From CBDUEV01 sp965366365 (GTDB lineage Bacteria; Actinomycetota; Acidimicrobiia; Spongiisociales; JAENVV01): DNA of 57,209 nucleotides. A program made the translations under genes and the position numbers. Under the pieces are notes generated by a model that ran no database searches, had not been told where the DNA came from, and saw nothing but the letters and a program-made list of their open reading frames with translations. The stretch spans positions 1 to 57,209 of the forward strand of contig CBDUEV010000012.1 of the NCBI GenBank assembly GCA_965366365.1, given 5' to 3'. Shown in pieces: positions 8,159-17,224 of the stretch. Within the stretch, counting starts at the first letter, position 1, and the number at the start of each line of letters is the position of its first letter.

Positions 8159-9403
8159 ATGACCGTCAGAATGTTCGCGGCGCTGCTCGCCGCCACGCTC
8201 CTGGTCCTCACCGTAGGCGCCGCCCCGGCGGGAGCACGCGCCGACAAGGACTGCGATGGGACCGCCATCGGTGTCACTCCGCTCAACGATCTCGGCGAGG
8301 CCACCTATCAGGGTGAGGTCGGGGGGCTCTACCCGAACGGAAGCAACACCGTTCCCGCCGGCCACCTGACGCTGGGGCAGGCGCTAGCCGCCTCGGTGGT
8401 GCCGCGTTCCGCCGACGGGACGCCCGATCCGAATGGCGCCATCGTGTTCACCTCCATCGGGGTCTCCAACACCAGTGGCGAATTCGACGCCTTCACCGCC
8501 CTGGCGGGCACCGAATTCCAGCCGACTTCCCGACTCGCCTTCGTCAACGGTGCCCAGCAAGGGCGAGCCTTGCGAGGCTGGGCGTCGGAGCGGAACGACC
8601 ATGTTTGGGAGACGATCCGTGCACGCCTGGGCCGGGCCGGGCTCACTCCCGCTCAGGTGCAGGTGGCGTGGATGATGTTGCCCTCGCCTGAGCGTGGACC
8701 GGCCACTCTCGCCACTGCGCGCGCCGAACTCGTCGATTTCGTAGCCGTGCTGAAACGGGCGAAGCAGGAGTTCCCCAACCTCCAGCTCGTCTACATCTCG
8801 AGCAGGATCTACGGCGGCTACATCGCCGATGCGAATTCCGAGCCCAACGCCTATCACCACGGGTTCCAGATGAAATGGTTGATCGAAGCGCAGATCGACG
8901 GTGACCCCGAACTCAATGCGGATCCAGGCCGTGGAGCCGTCGTCGCGCCCTGGATTGCGTGGGGCCCCTACCTGTGGGCTGACGGCACCAACCCCCGTTC
9001 CGACGGATTGACCTGGGATTGTGCCGACTACGCCGCCGACGGGGTCCATCCTGGAAGGATCGCCTCGGAGAAGGTCGCTCACCTCCTCGTCGACCATCTC
9101 CAATCCGATCCGACCGCAGCAGCGTGGTTTGAAGGCGAGCAAGCCGATCCCACCACGACGAGCTCCCCAACCACGGTGCCCGCGGCCCCCTCGACACGCG
9201 TTCCCTCGACGTCGAGTCCGGTGTCCGCCGCAACGACAACCACCTCCACGACCCCCACGCCCGTGGCCGCGGAGTCTGAGGGAGGGTCAGGGCGCTGGGG
9301 CGCCTGGGGCGCCGCCGCAGTGGCGGTTCTGGCAGCGGCGGCTGGCGTCGGGTTGCTCCGGTCTGGACCGGGTCGAACCCCCGACGAGGGCGTTGATCCC
9401 TGA
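8159..9403 (+). CDS. Secreted, C-terminally anchored SGNH-hydrolase-like protein
   Basis: 414 residues from the ATG at 8159, which is followed directly by a signal peptide (hydrophobic about 6-22, then AGA-RA). The mature part has a strand ending in IGVSN, an NGAQQG loop and a late DGVHPGRIASEKVA block, which fits the SGNH blocks I, II and V with Ser, Asp and His present. Residues about 325-375 form a Thr/Pro/Ser-rich stalk, followed by one hydrophobic segment and a short tail, so the enzyme is probably displayed on the outer membrane face or wall. Unlike the module proteins it keeps a plausible catalytic set. Deacylation of the surface glycan is a reasonable guess. Confidence 0.68.
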   Translation: MTVRMFAALLAATLLVLTVGAAPAGARADKDCDGTAIGVTPLNDLGEATYQGEVGGLYPNGSNTVPAGHLTLGQALAASVVPRSADGTPDPNGAIVFTSIGVSNTSGEFDAFTALAGTEFQPTSRLAFVNGAQQGRALRGWASERNDHVWETIRARLGRAGLTPAQVQVAWMMLPSPERGPATLATARAELVDFVAVLKRAKQEFPNLQLVYISSRIYGGYIADANSEPNAYHHGFQMKWLIEAQIDGDPELNADPGRGAVVAPWIAWGPYLWADGTNPRSDGLTWDCADYAADGVHPGRIASEKVAHLLVDHLQSDPTAAAWFEGEQADPTTTSSPTTVPAAPSTRVPSTSSPVSAATTTTSTTPTPVAAESEGGSGRWGAWGAAAVAVLAAAAGVGLLRSGPGRTPDEGVDP

Positions 9404-9447
9404 CTGGGCCTCTTGGGCCTCTTGACTGGGCCTCTTGACTGGGCTCC
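9401..9447. repeat. Short imperfect tandem repeat at gene junction
   Basis: The 13-base unit TGACTGGGCCTCT appears at 9401 and 9423, with a shortened copy (TGGGCCTCT) between and a degenerate copy at 9436. The array starts with the stop codon of the SGNH-like gene and fills the 43-base space before the convergent gene at 9447. No hairpin-type terminator is seen here. Confidence 0.75.
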
Positions 9448-11570
9448 TACTTCAGGGCGATCGCCCTCGCCAGGAACGATGCCATCTGATCGCGCAGAAC
9501 CAGACTGGTGGGACAGAATGCCGTGTTGTCGGGAGGATTGCATCCCTGGGTGATGCCGGCGTCGGCGAGTGCGGCGATGGCCGGTTCGTGAATCGAGTTG
9601 TCGTCATCGATGAAGTCGCGTGAACCGCCCAGCGGCAAGCCGAGGGCCCGGACGAGGAAAGTGGCCATCTGCGCCCGATCGACGCCGGCGTCCGGACAGA
9701 ACCGGGTGTTGGCCGGAGGGTTGCATCCGAGCGTGATCCCCGCAGCCGCCAGGGCCTGAATGTCCTCCTCGTGCACGGAGCCGTCGTCGTCGGTGAAGCG
9801 GTCGCTGGACGATGGGGGCAGGTCGAACGCCCTCACCAGGAAGGTCGCCATCTGCGCGCGGCTCACCGGCGAGGCTGGGCAATAGCGGTCGTTGGTGGGC
9901 GGGTTGCATCCGAGGGTGATGCCCTCGTCGGCGATCAACTCGATCATGTCCTCGTGGATGTTTCCGTCGTCGTCGATGAACCGACCGCTGTCGTATGCGG
10001 CGAACGGGTCGAACCCGGCTGGGCATGCTTCTCCCAAGTGGTTGAACACCGCACGCTTCTCCAGCGTCTGACCTTTGTCGAGGGCGGCCTGGTCCACTAC
10101 TGCCAGCAGCGGCGTGTCGACGAGGTTGAGGTAGTTGAACGCCACCGGACCACCGTCCTGAGGCGCCGACGACGCCAGGATGCTCACGGCTACCGGTGAT
10201 TTCGCCACCGTCACGCACGACCACGACTGATTGACGTGATTGGGTTCGGGCTGACCGGCGAAGGTGTGGTTCATGATGCCGGCCTCACCGTTCTCGTACA
10301 GGTACAGATGCGAATAGGTGTACTCGTTGGTGTAGGCCCCGTGCGAGACGCCGGCTGCCTTGTTGCGGTAGGCGATGAACTCGGTGATGTGATGGTGAAA
10401 CGGGTTGTTCTGCCAGACGTGAATGCCGTGGCAATTGTTGTTGTGGGCCACGTTGTCGCGGAAGTCCCATATCCCGCTGTCGAGGCCGGATCCGAGGCCA
10501 GGCCAGAAGAATCCCGAGCAGTTGGCGTTCCCGAGGATGCCGGCGGCGGCGTTGTCGGTGGCAACGTTTCCATCGCCGAGCGCCAGGTTGAACCCGGCGA
10601 GGAGGAACCCGCGGAAGTCAGGATCGGTTTTGACGTGTCCCGCGAAGTTGTGTTCCCAGAGGGAGTCGTGGGACTCGTTGCCGTCTCCCTTGTCCCACCA
10701 GAAGGCGGTTCCGAACACGTCGTAGGCGACATTGTCGCGCAAGGTCACTCCATGCGAGTGGTGGGGGACGACGGCGCGGTTGCCGGATTGGCGAAACACG
10801 TTTCCTTCGACGATTGAACCCCGTGAGCCGTCCCCGGCCATGTGAAAGTGGAGGGGGTACCGGCCGATAACGCCGACGGTGGCGCCGTCTCCGTCGTCCT
10901 GGCGGGGGCCGAGATGACGGAACTCGGCGTACTTGACGGTCTGCGGCGCCGAGCTCATGATGGTGACGTGGCTGCGGCCGCCGGCCGTGCCTTCGATATG
11001 TACCGAACGAGTCAGATTGATGACTTCGGCAGCCGGCAGTGTGCTGTCGACGCGCGGCACGGCGGAACCCTTGGTGAACGGATCGAAACCGTCCCTCCCG
11101 TATTCGCCGACCGCGGTGGGCGCCACGAGGAGTTCATCGGTGGCGGCCCAGCTGGGATCGTCTCCGGTCCGGTTCCAGCCGGCCTTTTTCTCGCCGAGGA
11201 TGTCGAGCTGTCCGGCGCCCACCACCCAGAGTCCTCGATCAGACTCGAGGACGGCGAGCCCTCCTCCGACGAAGGCCTCCTCGTCCACCTCGACGAAGCG
11301 CAGCGTGTGAGACACGCCGGGCTGCGGCTTCATCTCCAGGGTTCCTTCAACGATGAGGTTGCCGGCCACCTCGAGGGTCGTGTCCTGAGTGGGGTCGAAC
11401 CGGAGAACGTCGCCGGCAGCCACGGTCTCCGTGCTCGGGTAGCTCACCGACCCGGAGATGACCTGGGTGGCCGCCTCGGCCGGGGTGGCCAACGAGACGG
11501 CCCCGACGAAGAGGAGGCATGACAGGGCAACTGCAGTGAGTGCTCTGCGCTTGGGGATGACGAGGGGCAT
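9447..11570 (-). CDS. Secreted G8/beta-helix protein with three S-layer homology repeats
   Basis: 707 residues from ATG at 11570, which has AGAGG upstream and is followed by a signal peptide (cleavage near AEAA). Residues about 37-130 look like a G8 domain. Residues about 170-500 form a right-handed parallel beta-helix with RYPLHFHMAGD and AVVPHHSHG motifs, as in the animal proteins CEMIP and TMEM2, which are linked to hyaluronan turnover. From about 530 there are three repeats of the form (F/D)x(D)DD..HE...LA..GIT.GCNPP...FCP...R.QMA.FL.RA, matching actinobacterial S-layer homology repeats that hold proteins on the wall. A glycan-binding or glycan-cleaving surface protein is likely. It is divergent from the Wzz-like gene. 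Confidence 0.8.
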   Translation of the reverse strand: MPLVIPKRRALTAVALSCLLFVGAVSLATPAEAATQVISGSVSYPSTETVAAGDVLRFDPTQDTTLEVAGNLIVEGTLEMKPQPGVSHTLRFVEVDEEAFVGGGLAVLESDRGLWVVGAGQLDILGEKKAGWNRTGDDPSWAATDELLVAPTAVGEYGRDGFDPFTKGSAVPRVDSTLPAAEVINLTRSVHIEGTAGGRSHVTIMSSAPQTVKYAEFRHLGPRQDDGDGATVGVIGRYPLHFHMAGDGSRGSIVEGNVFRQSGNRAVVPHHSHGVTLRDNVAYDVFGTAFWWDKGDGNESHDSLWEHNFAGHVKTDPDFRGFLLAGFNLALGDGNVATDNAAAGILGNANCSGFFWPGLGSGLDSGIWDFRDNVAHNNNCHGIHVWQNNPFHHHITEFIAYRNKAAGVSHGAYTNEYTYSHLYLYENGEAGIMNHTFAGQPEPNHVNQSWSCVTVAKSPVAVSILASSAPQDGGPVAFNYLNLVDTPLLAVVDQAALDKGQTLEKRAVFNHLGEACPAGFDPFAAYDSGRFIDDDGNIHEDMIELIADEGITLGCNPPTNDRYCPASPVSRAQMATFLVRAFDLPPSSSDRFTDDDGSVHEEDIQALAAAGITLGCNPPANTRFCPDAGVDRAQMATFLVRALGLPLGGSRDFIDDDNSIHEPAIAALADAGITQGCNPPDNTAFCPTSLVLRDQMASFLARAIALK

Positions 11571-11827
11571 GTGGGGTACCTCTAGGTAGCGTCCATGGGA
11601 GCCTGCGACCAGGTCGCGGTGCTCGTGCCTCCTCAGCGGTGGGAAGGGTACTGGCGTTTGAGCGCTACGCCAAGAACCGAGGGAACGGGAGCCCGGCGCG
11701 GTCGAGCCACCGCCAGATGTGTCGTGACGTAGGCCCCGAAGCGGGCTAAGGTGTCGCAAGGGATCAAGTGCGATTTCCACGGTTCAGGGCGCCAGCTCGA
11801 CAGTACCAAAACGGGGGTGTGTGAGTC

Positions 11828-14275
11828 GTGAAGGGGTTGGGAAGTCTATTTCGGATGGTGCGCCGCCGATGGTGGATCGTGCTGTTGATGGCTGTGCTCG
11901 GCGCGGCCGCCGCTTACTCGGGCACCAACCTGCGCAACTCGAGGATTCAGCCGTCCTATGAAGCGAGGGCAATCGTTCCCTTCGAGGCCTCCGATTCTCA
12001 ACGGGATCGAAACGAGGCGACCGCCGAACTACGCGTGGCCGCCGATGAGGCGGCGGAGCTGACCGCCCGGTACATCGACGAGAGGCTCGGCCTAGTCTCC
12101 ACCGACGATCGGGCCAGCCAAATAGTCTTCACCACGAGAGGTCCCGACGAAGCCACCGCCGTGGAGACGGCAACGGCGATGCGCCTGGCCTACCTGGAAG
12201 GGCTCGACGCCAGAATGGCGGCCGACCGGCAGGAACGCCTCGACGAAATCGTGACAGAGGCCGCCGCCGTTTTGGCCCAGATCGAAGCGCTCGATCCGCC
12301 CGAGGTCGTCGAGGCGCTGCCCGACGTCGACCCGGAAGTGCAGGCCCGCCTTGACGAACTCGTCCAGTTGGCGAACGCGCTCACCCAACAGCGAACCAGG
12401 GCGGAGGTCGACCTCGTTCTCGCCGAGACAGGCGACGAACGGGCCGGCACCCCCGAGGAGATCCAGGAGGAGCTGGACGCGGTTGCGGCGAAGCTGGACG
12501 ACATCTACAAGGAGATTGCCGCCATCGCGGCGGAGAACGGCATCGAGCCACCTCGGATCGGGACCCAACAGCAGACCACCCTGCGGCCGGAAACCACGCT
12601 GCCGTCGTCCCAACCAGGGCAGAATTCCACCCCGCCACCGCTCGATGGAGCGGTATCGAGCGGTGAGTTGGCCGACCAATGGACCATCGAGGCCCTCCAA
12701 GAACGGTACGACACTCTGGGCGAGGAATACTCCAGCTTCTTTGTCGAGGTCGAGGACACCACGGCCGAACTGGCTGCAGTCGAGGCGATCGATGTCTCAC
12801 CACAGCCGGGGTCGCCGATTCTCTATGCATTCGTCGGTTTGATCGCCGGGGCCCTGCTGGCCATCGGAGCTCTCTTCGCCGAGAAGACGGTGCGGGGTCA
12901 TATCTACGCTGCCTCGGATGTTGGCCCGATCCCCGTGCTGGCCGAGCTGCCCGCTGTTTCTTTCCAGGTTCGCAATCCGGACAGCCGCCGCCACAAAGCA
13001 GCGGTCGGGGCGCGCCTCGAAGGAATCCGGCGACTTCGATCGATGCTGCTCGCCTACGGAGAGGAAAGCGCCAAAACGCCGGCGATCGGTCTCTCCGGGG
13101 TCGGCGTCGGCGGCGAACAGGTTCGTATGCTGATGCTCGATGTGGCGCACCGCCTTGCAGCATCCGACCGATCGGTCGTTCTCATCGACCTGGACTTCGC
13201 GCTGGAGTACGCCTATGAGGACTCGGTCGACGACGTGTCGATTGCAGGTTTGCTGAGTGCCGTTCGCGAGAACCCGAAGACGGGCCTGGCGCCTCTCGAC
13301 GAGGCCATGAAGGACGCCGCCCCTGGCAAAGGTGCCATGCATCTGATCCGGTCCGGGCGAACCGATCAGGACCCCACCGACCTCGTGTTGACCGAAGGAT
13401 TCCGTACGCTCACCGACCGGTTGCGTGATCACGCCGACCTCATTCTCATCGTCCTCCCCGACGCAGCTGACAGCCTCACCAAGACGGTCAGTCGCCGGTT
13501 CGAGGGGATGATCGCCGTGTGCAGCGCCGGCAAGAGCCGCCGGAGCCTGCTGGCCAATGTCATCCCCAACAGCGCCGTGGGAGGTTCCCAAGCCGTAGGA
13601 GTGGCGTTGTTGGTCGGCAAACATGCTCATGTCGCCTCCGTTCGCTCCGCGCTGGACGATCCGCCTCGGCCCGATGGGGCGGCGCCGGACGGCGAGGACC
13701 TGTTCAATGAGCCCGTCCTGTCCGGCAATCGAACAGATTCCGGGCCGGCTGCCCTCGCCCAAACACGCTCCGAAGCGCCCCAACCGGCGCCCGCTGAGAG
13801 GGTCTCCGAGCCTGTTGCCGCTCCTGACGCCCGCCCGAGCCCGGCCGTGCGGGCCGATCAGGCGTCTCGAGCCACACCTTCGAGACCGGCTGCGAAGGCC
13901 ACGCCCATCGCACCGGTCACCCACAGCTCCGGGGCCGAGGAGCCTCAACCCGAGCGGCACACGGCCGTCGAGGAGCCGGTGACACGGCGCCAGCCTTCCA
14001 TCGTGATTCCTGCCGAACCAAAGAAGGAACCCCGTCGCGTCAAACGAGCACTCGACCGGTTGGAAACCGTCCTCGAGCCGGTCATCGCCGTGCCCGGTCC
14101 TGCCGTGCCGCCGTTGCCGCAGGAGGTGCCGCGCTCCGAGCGCCCCACAGGTCAACGTTCGAGAATCGGTCAGGCGCTCGACAGGCTGGAAGACAAGCTC
14201 GCCAACTTCATCGCTCCGGCCGACCCGACCCCGGGCTCGGGAGGATGGCCCAACCCGGCCGAAGACCGGTCTTGA
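11828..14275 (+). CDS. Wzz-type chain-length protein fused to a degenerate BY-kinase domain
   Basis: 815 residues, GTG start. A basic N-terminus and transmembrane helix (about 16-32), a long coiled-coil extracellular region with a Thr/Pro-rich stretch near 255-280, and a second helix (about 329-350) give the Wzz/CapA layout that sets polysaccharide chain length. The following cytoplasmic domain resembles CpsD/Wzc ATPases, but its P-loop region reads SGVGVGGEQV without the Lys-Ser/Thr pair, and the A' motif is LIDLDF. There is no tyrosine cluster. The tail (about 610-815) is Pro/Ala-rich and contains two ALDRLE helices near its end. A TANNNT box (TAAGGT, 11747) lies in the 257-base divergent spacer, where I see nothing else. 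Confidence 0.78.
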   Translation: MKGLGSLFRMVRRRWWIVLLMAVLGAAAAYSGTNLRNSRIQPSYEARAIVPFEASDSQRDRNEATAELRVAADEAAELTARYIDERLGLVSTDDRASQIVFTTRGPDEATAVETATAMRLAYLEGLDARMAADRQERLDEIVTEAAAVLAQIEALDPPEVVEALPDVDPEVQARLDELVQLANALTQQRTRAEVDLVLAETGDERAGTPEEIQEELDAVAAKLDDIYKEIAAIAAENGIEPPRIGTQQQTTLRPETTLPSSQPGQNSTPPPLDGAVSSGELADQWTIEALQERYDTLGEEYSSFFVEVEDTTAELAAVEAIDVSPQPGSPILYAFVGLIAGALLAIGALFAEKTVRGHIYAASDVGPIPVLAELPAVSFQVRNPDSRRHKAAVGARLEGIRRLRSMLLAYGEESAKTPAIGLSGVGVGGEQVRMLMLDVAHRLAASDRSVVLIDLDFALEYAYEDSVDDVSIAGLLSAVRENPKTGLAPLDEAMKDAAPGKGAMHLIRSGRTDQDPTDLVLTEGFRTLTDRLRDHADLILIVLPDAADSLTKTVSRRFEGMIAVCSAGKSRRSLLANVIPNSAVGGSQAVGVALLVGKHAHVASVRSALDDPPRPDGAAPDGEDLFNEPVLSGNRTDSGPAALAQTRSEAPQPAPAERVSEPVAAPDARPSPAVRADQASRATPSRPAAKATPIAPVTHSSGAEEPQPERHTAVEEPVTRRQPSIVIPAEPKKEPRRVKRALDRLETVLEPVIAVPGPAVPPLPQEVPRSERPTGQRSRIGQALDRLEDKLANFIAPADPTPGSGGWPNPAEDRS

Positions 14276-14278
14276 TCG

Positions 14279-15193
14279 GTGTCTCAGGTGAGAGTGGAGG
14301 CTACGCGCTGGCTGAAGGAGCGCGTTTCTCCTAGAAACCGTCGCAGACTCGTGCAGGCTCGTCTGAGGGGAAGGTCGCTGAGCGCCAACCTTCGCACGCT
14401 TCCGGGCTGTCTGATCGTCGGAGCCCAGCGCTGCGGGACCAGTTCTCTGTACAAGTACCTGGGTGCCCATCCTCAGGTCGTTCCCTCTCTGCGGAAGGAA
14501 ACGGAGTACTTCTCGACCAGGTACACCGAAGGTGAAGCCTGGTACCGGTCCCATTTCCCTTTGGAGGCGAGGATGGCGCTCGCCTCGCGTCTGTGCTTCG
14601 AAGCCACCCCTGATTACCTTCTCGATCCGCGGGCGGCCGCCCGTGCGGCCGAGCTGGTCCCCGACGCCCGCATCATTGCCCTGGTACGCAATCCGACCGA
14701 ACGCGCCTACTCCCAGTACCAGCACAATCGGAGGCTCGGTCACGAGCCACTCGGTTTCGAGGAGGCGATCGAATGCGAGAGCGAGCGGATCGAAGGTGAG
14801 TTCGAGCGGCTCCTTGGTGACCCTTACTATCGAGCGCTGCCCTTGCGACGGCATGGCTATGTCCAGCGGGGTCGCTATGCAGAACAACTGCGCCAGTGGC
14901 AGCGTCACTTTCCGGCCGATCGGATTCACGTCGCGCGCTTCGAGGACTTGATCGCATCCCCGTCGGAGACGCTGACGGGCATCGAGCAGTTCCTCGGGAT
15001 CGACGAATGGGTTCCCGCCTCCTTCGCCAATCACAGCTATGGCATGGCGGGAAAGGAGGCTACCGAACGCATGAGTGAGGCGAGCCGGAAGACGTTGACG
15101 GAGTTGTTCGCTCCGACCATCGCCGACCTCGAAGAGCTCCTCGGTCGCCCAACGGGGTGGCTGGCTCCCGACGTGGAGCGACGCGGCGAATGA
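14279..15193 (+). CDS. Sulfotransferase (Sulfotransfer_1-like)
   Basis: 304 residues, GTG start three bases after the Wzz-like gene; a second in-frame GTG at 14288 is possible. The PAPS loop is VGAQRCGTSSLYKYL at about residues 46-60 and the 3'-phosphate motif ALVRNPTERAYSQY lies near 137. The segment KETEYF after the loop is typical of the heparan-sulfate-type carbohydrate sulfotransferase fold. It probably sulfates a sugar of the polysaccharide whose length the upstream gene controls. It leads a run of sulfotransferase, sulfotransferase, glycosyltransferase, sulfotransferase genes on one strand. Confidence 0.87.
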   Translation: MSQVRVEATRWLKERVSPRNRRRLVQARLRGRSLSANLRTLPGCLIVGAQRCGTSSLYKYLGAHPQVVPSLRKETEYFSTRYTEGEAWYRSHFPLEARMALASRLCFEATPDYLLDPRAAARAAELVPDARIIALVRNPTERAYSQYQHNRRLGHEPLGFEEAIECESERIEGEFERLLGDPYYRALPLRRHGYVQRGRYAEQLRQWQRHFPADRIHVARFEDLIASPSETLTGIEQFLGIDEWVPASFANHSYGMAGKEATERMSEASRKTLTELFAPTIADLEELLGRPTGWLAPDVERRGE

Positions 15194-15203
15194 GGGGTTT
15201 GGC

Positions 15204-16160
15204 GTGACCCCGGCCTTCATCGTGGGGTCCGACCGATCGGGCACCACCCTTCTCAGGCTCATACTCAATGAGCATTCCGATCTGGCGGTGCCCGCCGAGA
15301 CCTGGTTTCTCATCGATCTCATCGACGCTTTCGGTGTGGGGGCGAGCCTCGGGTCCGACGACATCCAACGAGCGATCGAAATCGTCACCTCCCAACGCCG
15401 GTGGAAGAACTTCTCCATCACGGCCGACGACCTGGGCGCGGCAATGCGAGGGAGCCCCGACGTTTCGCTGGCCGAGTTCTTCGACACATTCATGACGCTG
15501 GAGACGGCTGCCACCGGGCGGTCGCGCTGGGTCGACAAGACGCCCGAGTACGTCCTTCATCTGCCCGAGCTGGCCGAGATGTTCCCGACGGCCCGATTCG
15601 TCAACATCACCCGCGATGGGCGTGACGTGTTCGAGTCTCTGAGGAAGCAGCGCTGGCGCGGCCGGACCCCGCTCCGGATCGGCCGATACTGGGCGGCCTG
15701 CATCGACGGCGCCTTCAGCGCCGGCTCTGTGTTGGACCGAGATCGGTGGCTGTGGATCAAATACGAGGATCTCGTCTTCGATACCCCTGGGACCATCCGC
15801 CATGTGTGCGATTTTCTCGATGTGCCCTTCGAGCCAGGAATGCTCGACTTTCACCGAACTGCAGCCGCGCACCTCACCCCACAGGCGCTCGAGCGGGGCT
15901 TCCACGCCAAGCTGACCCGTCCGCCTGCCCCCTCGGACCTATACAAGTGGAAGCAAGGCGAGACCGGACTTGGCTCCTGGCTCTTCGAGGCCACCACGCA
16001 CCGGCAGTTGCTGGCCGCCGGGTACGAAACGAGGATGGGTCGGGGAGCTGCAACAATGCTCACCCCCGTCGTGTATGCGCATCATCTCGTGGCGTCGGTG
16101 GTGGCCAAGGGCAGAAAATCCATCCGGAGGGCACGACGTCGCAAGGACCAACGGTCATGA
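15204..16160 (+). CDS. Sulfotransferase (Sulfotransfer_3-like)
   Basis: 318 residues, GTG start. The PAPS loop VGSDRSGTTLLRL lies at about 7-19, the DKTPEYVLHLPELAEMFP segment precedes the 3'-phosphate motif ARFVNITRDGRDVFESL, and the C-terminus is strongly basic. The same arrangement is seen in the gene at 7155, so these two form one subgroup. It overlaps the next glycosyltransferase by four bases (ATGA). A sugar acceptor is inferred from the context. Confidence 0.87.
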   Translation: MTPAFIVGSDRSGTTLLRLILNEHSDLAVPAETWFLIDLIDAFGVGASLGSDDIQRAIEIVTSQRRWKNFSITADDLGAAMRGSPDVSLAEFFDTFMTLETAATGRSRWVDKTPEYVLHLPELAEMFPTARFVNITRDGRDVFESLRKQRWRGRTPLRIGRYWAACIDGAFSAGSVLDRDRWLWIKYEDLVFDTPGTIRHVCDFLDVPFEPGMLDFHRTAAAHLTPQALERGFHAKLTRPPAPSDLYKWKQGETGLGSWLFEATTHRQLLAAGYETRMGRGAATMLTPVVYAHHLVASVVAKGRKSIRRARRRKDQRS

Positions 16161-17224
16161 CCCGCCTCGGCCTCGTGCGCGTCGGAACCTTCTCCGGTTC
16201 GGGAACCTCACTCCGTGACGCGCTGGCGACGAAGGTCGAACTGGACGATTTCGATCTGCTCGAGGTGGCACGACGGCCGTCGATGTGGTTGGTTCGGGCG
16301 GCCGCGGTCGTTGAAGCCGCCCTGGCACGAGACGGCGTGAACTTCTCGAAGACGGCCGCCTGGTCTCGCGGGCTGCAGACTCGCCTTCCACCCTTCGCCG
16401 ACAACGGCCCTGTCCTCTTCGTGCAGACCACCCCTGCGCTCGACCTCGATCCCAGGCGTCGTTACGCCATCTACACCGATCGATTGGGCCGGGAAGGGCT
16501 CAATGCCGAGGGGCCGTTTCGGTCCCGCGCCACCGCCGGATGGGTGGCCAGGGAGCAACGGTTCGTCGAGAAGGCGCACCGGCTGTTCGTCATGGGACCG
16601 TCGACCAAAGAGTACGCCGTGTCCGAGTACGGTTTGGTTCCCGAGCGGGTGGTCGTCGTGGGCGGTGCACCCAATGCCCGCCTCGGCCCCCACCGCCAGT
16701 CCTCGGCGTGCCGCCGGTTGCTCTTCGTGGGGATCGACTGGCGCCGAAAGGGCCTTCCCGACCTGCTTGACGCCTTCGCAGAGATCAGGCAGGAATATCC
16801 CCATGTGGAGCTGGACGTCGTCGGGGGCTGGCCCGGGGGACCAGCGCCGGAAGGGGTGACCGTGGTGGGCCGGATTCCCCATGACCAGATGCCGCGGTAC
16901 TTCTCGGCCGCCGACCTGTTGGTGATCCCCACCTATACGGAACCCTTCGGCATCGCCTTGGTGGAAGCGTTGATGATGGGCATTCCGGTGATCGGGACCA
17001 CCGTGGGAAACCAGCAGTGGATCATCGGCCAGGGAGGTTTGACCGTCGAGCCTGGCGATGCGGGAGCGCTGGCGCTGGCGCTGCGACGCATGGTCGTCGA
17101 GTATCCGAAGATGAAACAGGCCGCCGACACCCGTCGATCCGAGCTCCTCGCCACGATGACGTGGGATCGCATCGCCGACGGGATCTTGTCCGAGCTCACC
17201 GACCTCTGGGAGGGGCGGCCATGA
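16157..17224 (+). CDS. Glycosyltransferase, GT4-like
   Basis: 355 residues from the ATG that overlaps the preceding sulfotransferase stop. The C-terminal GT-B domain is clear: LLFVGIDWRRKGLPDLLDAF, then a glycine-rich turn, and the EX7E motif in TEPFGIALVEAL (about residue 261). The N-terminal acceptor domain is divergent. It is sandwiched between two sulfotransferase genes with overlaps on both sides, so chain building and sulfation are probably produced together. Donor sugar unknown. Confidence 0.86.
   Translation: MTRLGLVRVGTFSGSGTSLRDALATKVELDDFDLLEVARRPSMWLVRAAAVVEAALARDGVNFSKTAAWSRGLQTRLPPFADNGPVLFVQTTPALDLDPRRRYAIYTDRLGREGLNAEGPFRSRATAGWVAREQRFVEKAHRLFVMGPSTKEYAVSEYGLVPERVVVVGGAPNARLGPHRQSSACRRLLFVGIDWRRKGLPDLLDAFAEIRQEYPHVELDVVGGWPGGPAPEGVTVVGRIPHDQMPRYFSAADLLVIPTYTEPFGIALVEALMMGIPVIGTTVGNQQWIIGQGGLTVEPGDAGALALALRRMVVEYPKMKQAADTRRSELLATMTWDRIADGILSELTDLWEGRP

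Noticed and set aside
9401..9447. CRISPR-like array
   Set aside because: The repeats are 9-13 bases, contiguous without spacers, and no cas gene is present. The array at 1-42 was rejected for the same reason.
12797..15538. A 913-codon open frame on the minus strand
   Set aside because: It lies antisense across the Wzz-like gene and a sulfotransferase gene with clear motifs. Its translation is Arg/Gly-rich with no domain; long antisense frames are normal at this GC content.
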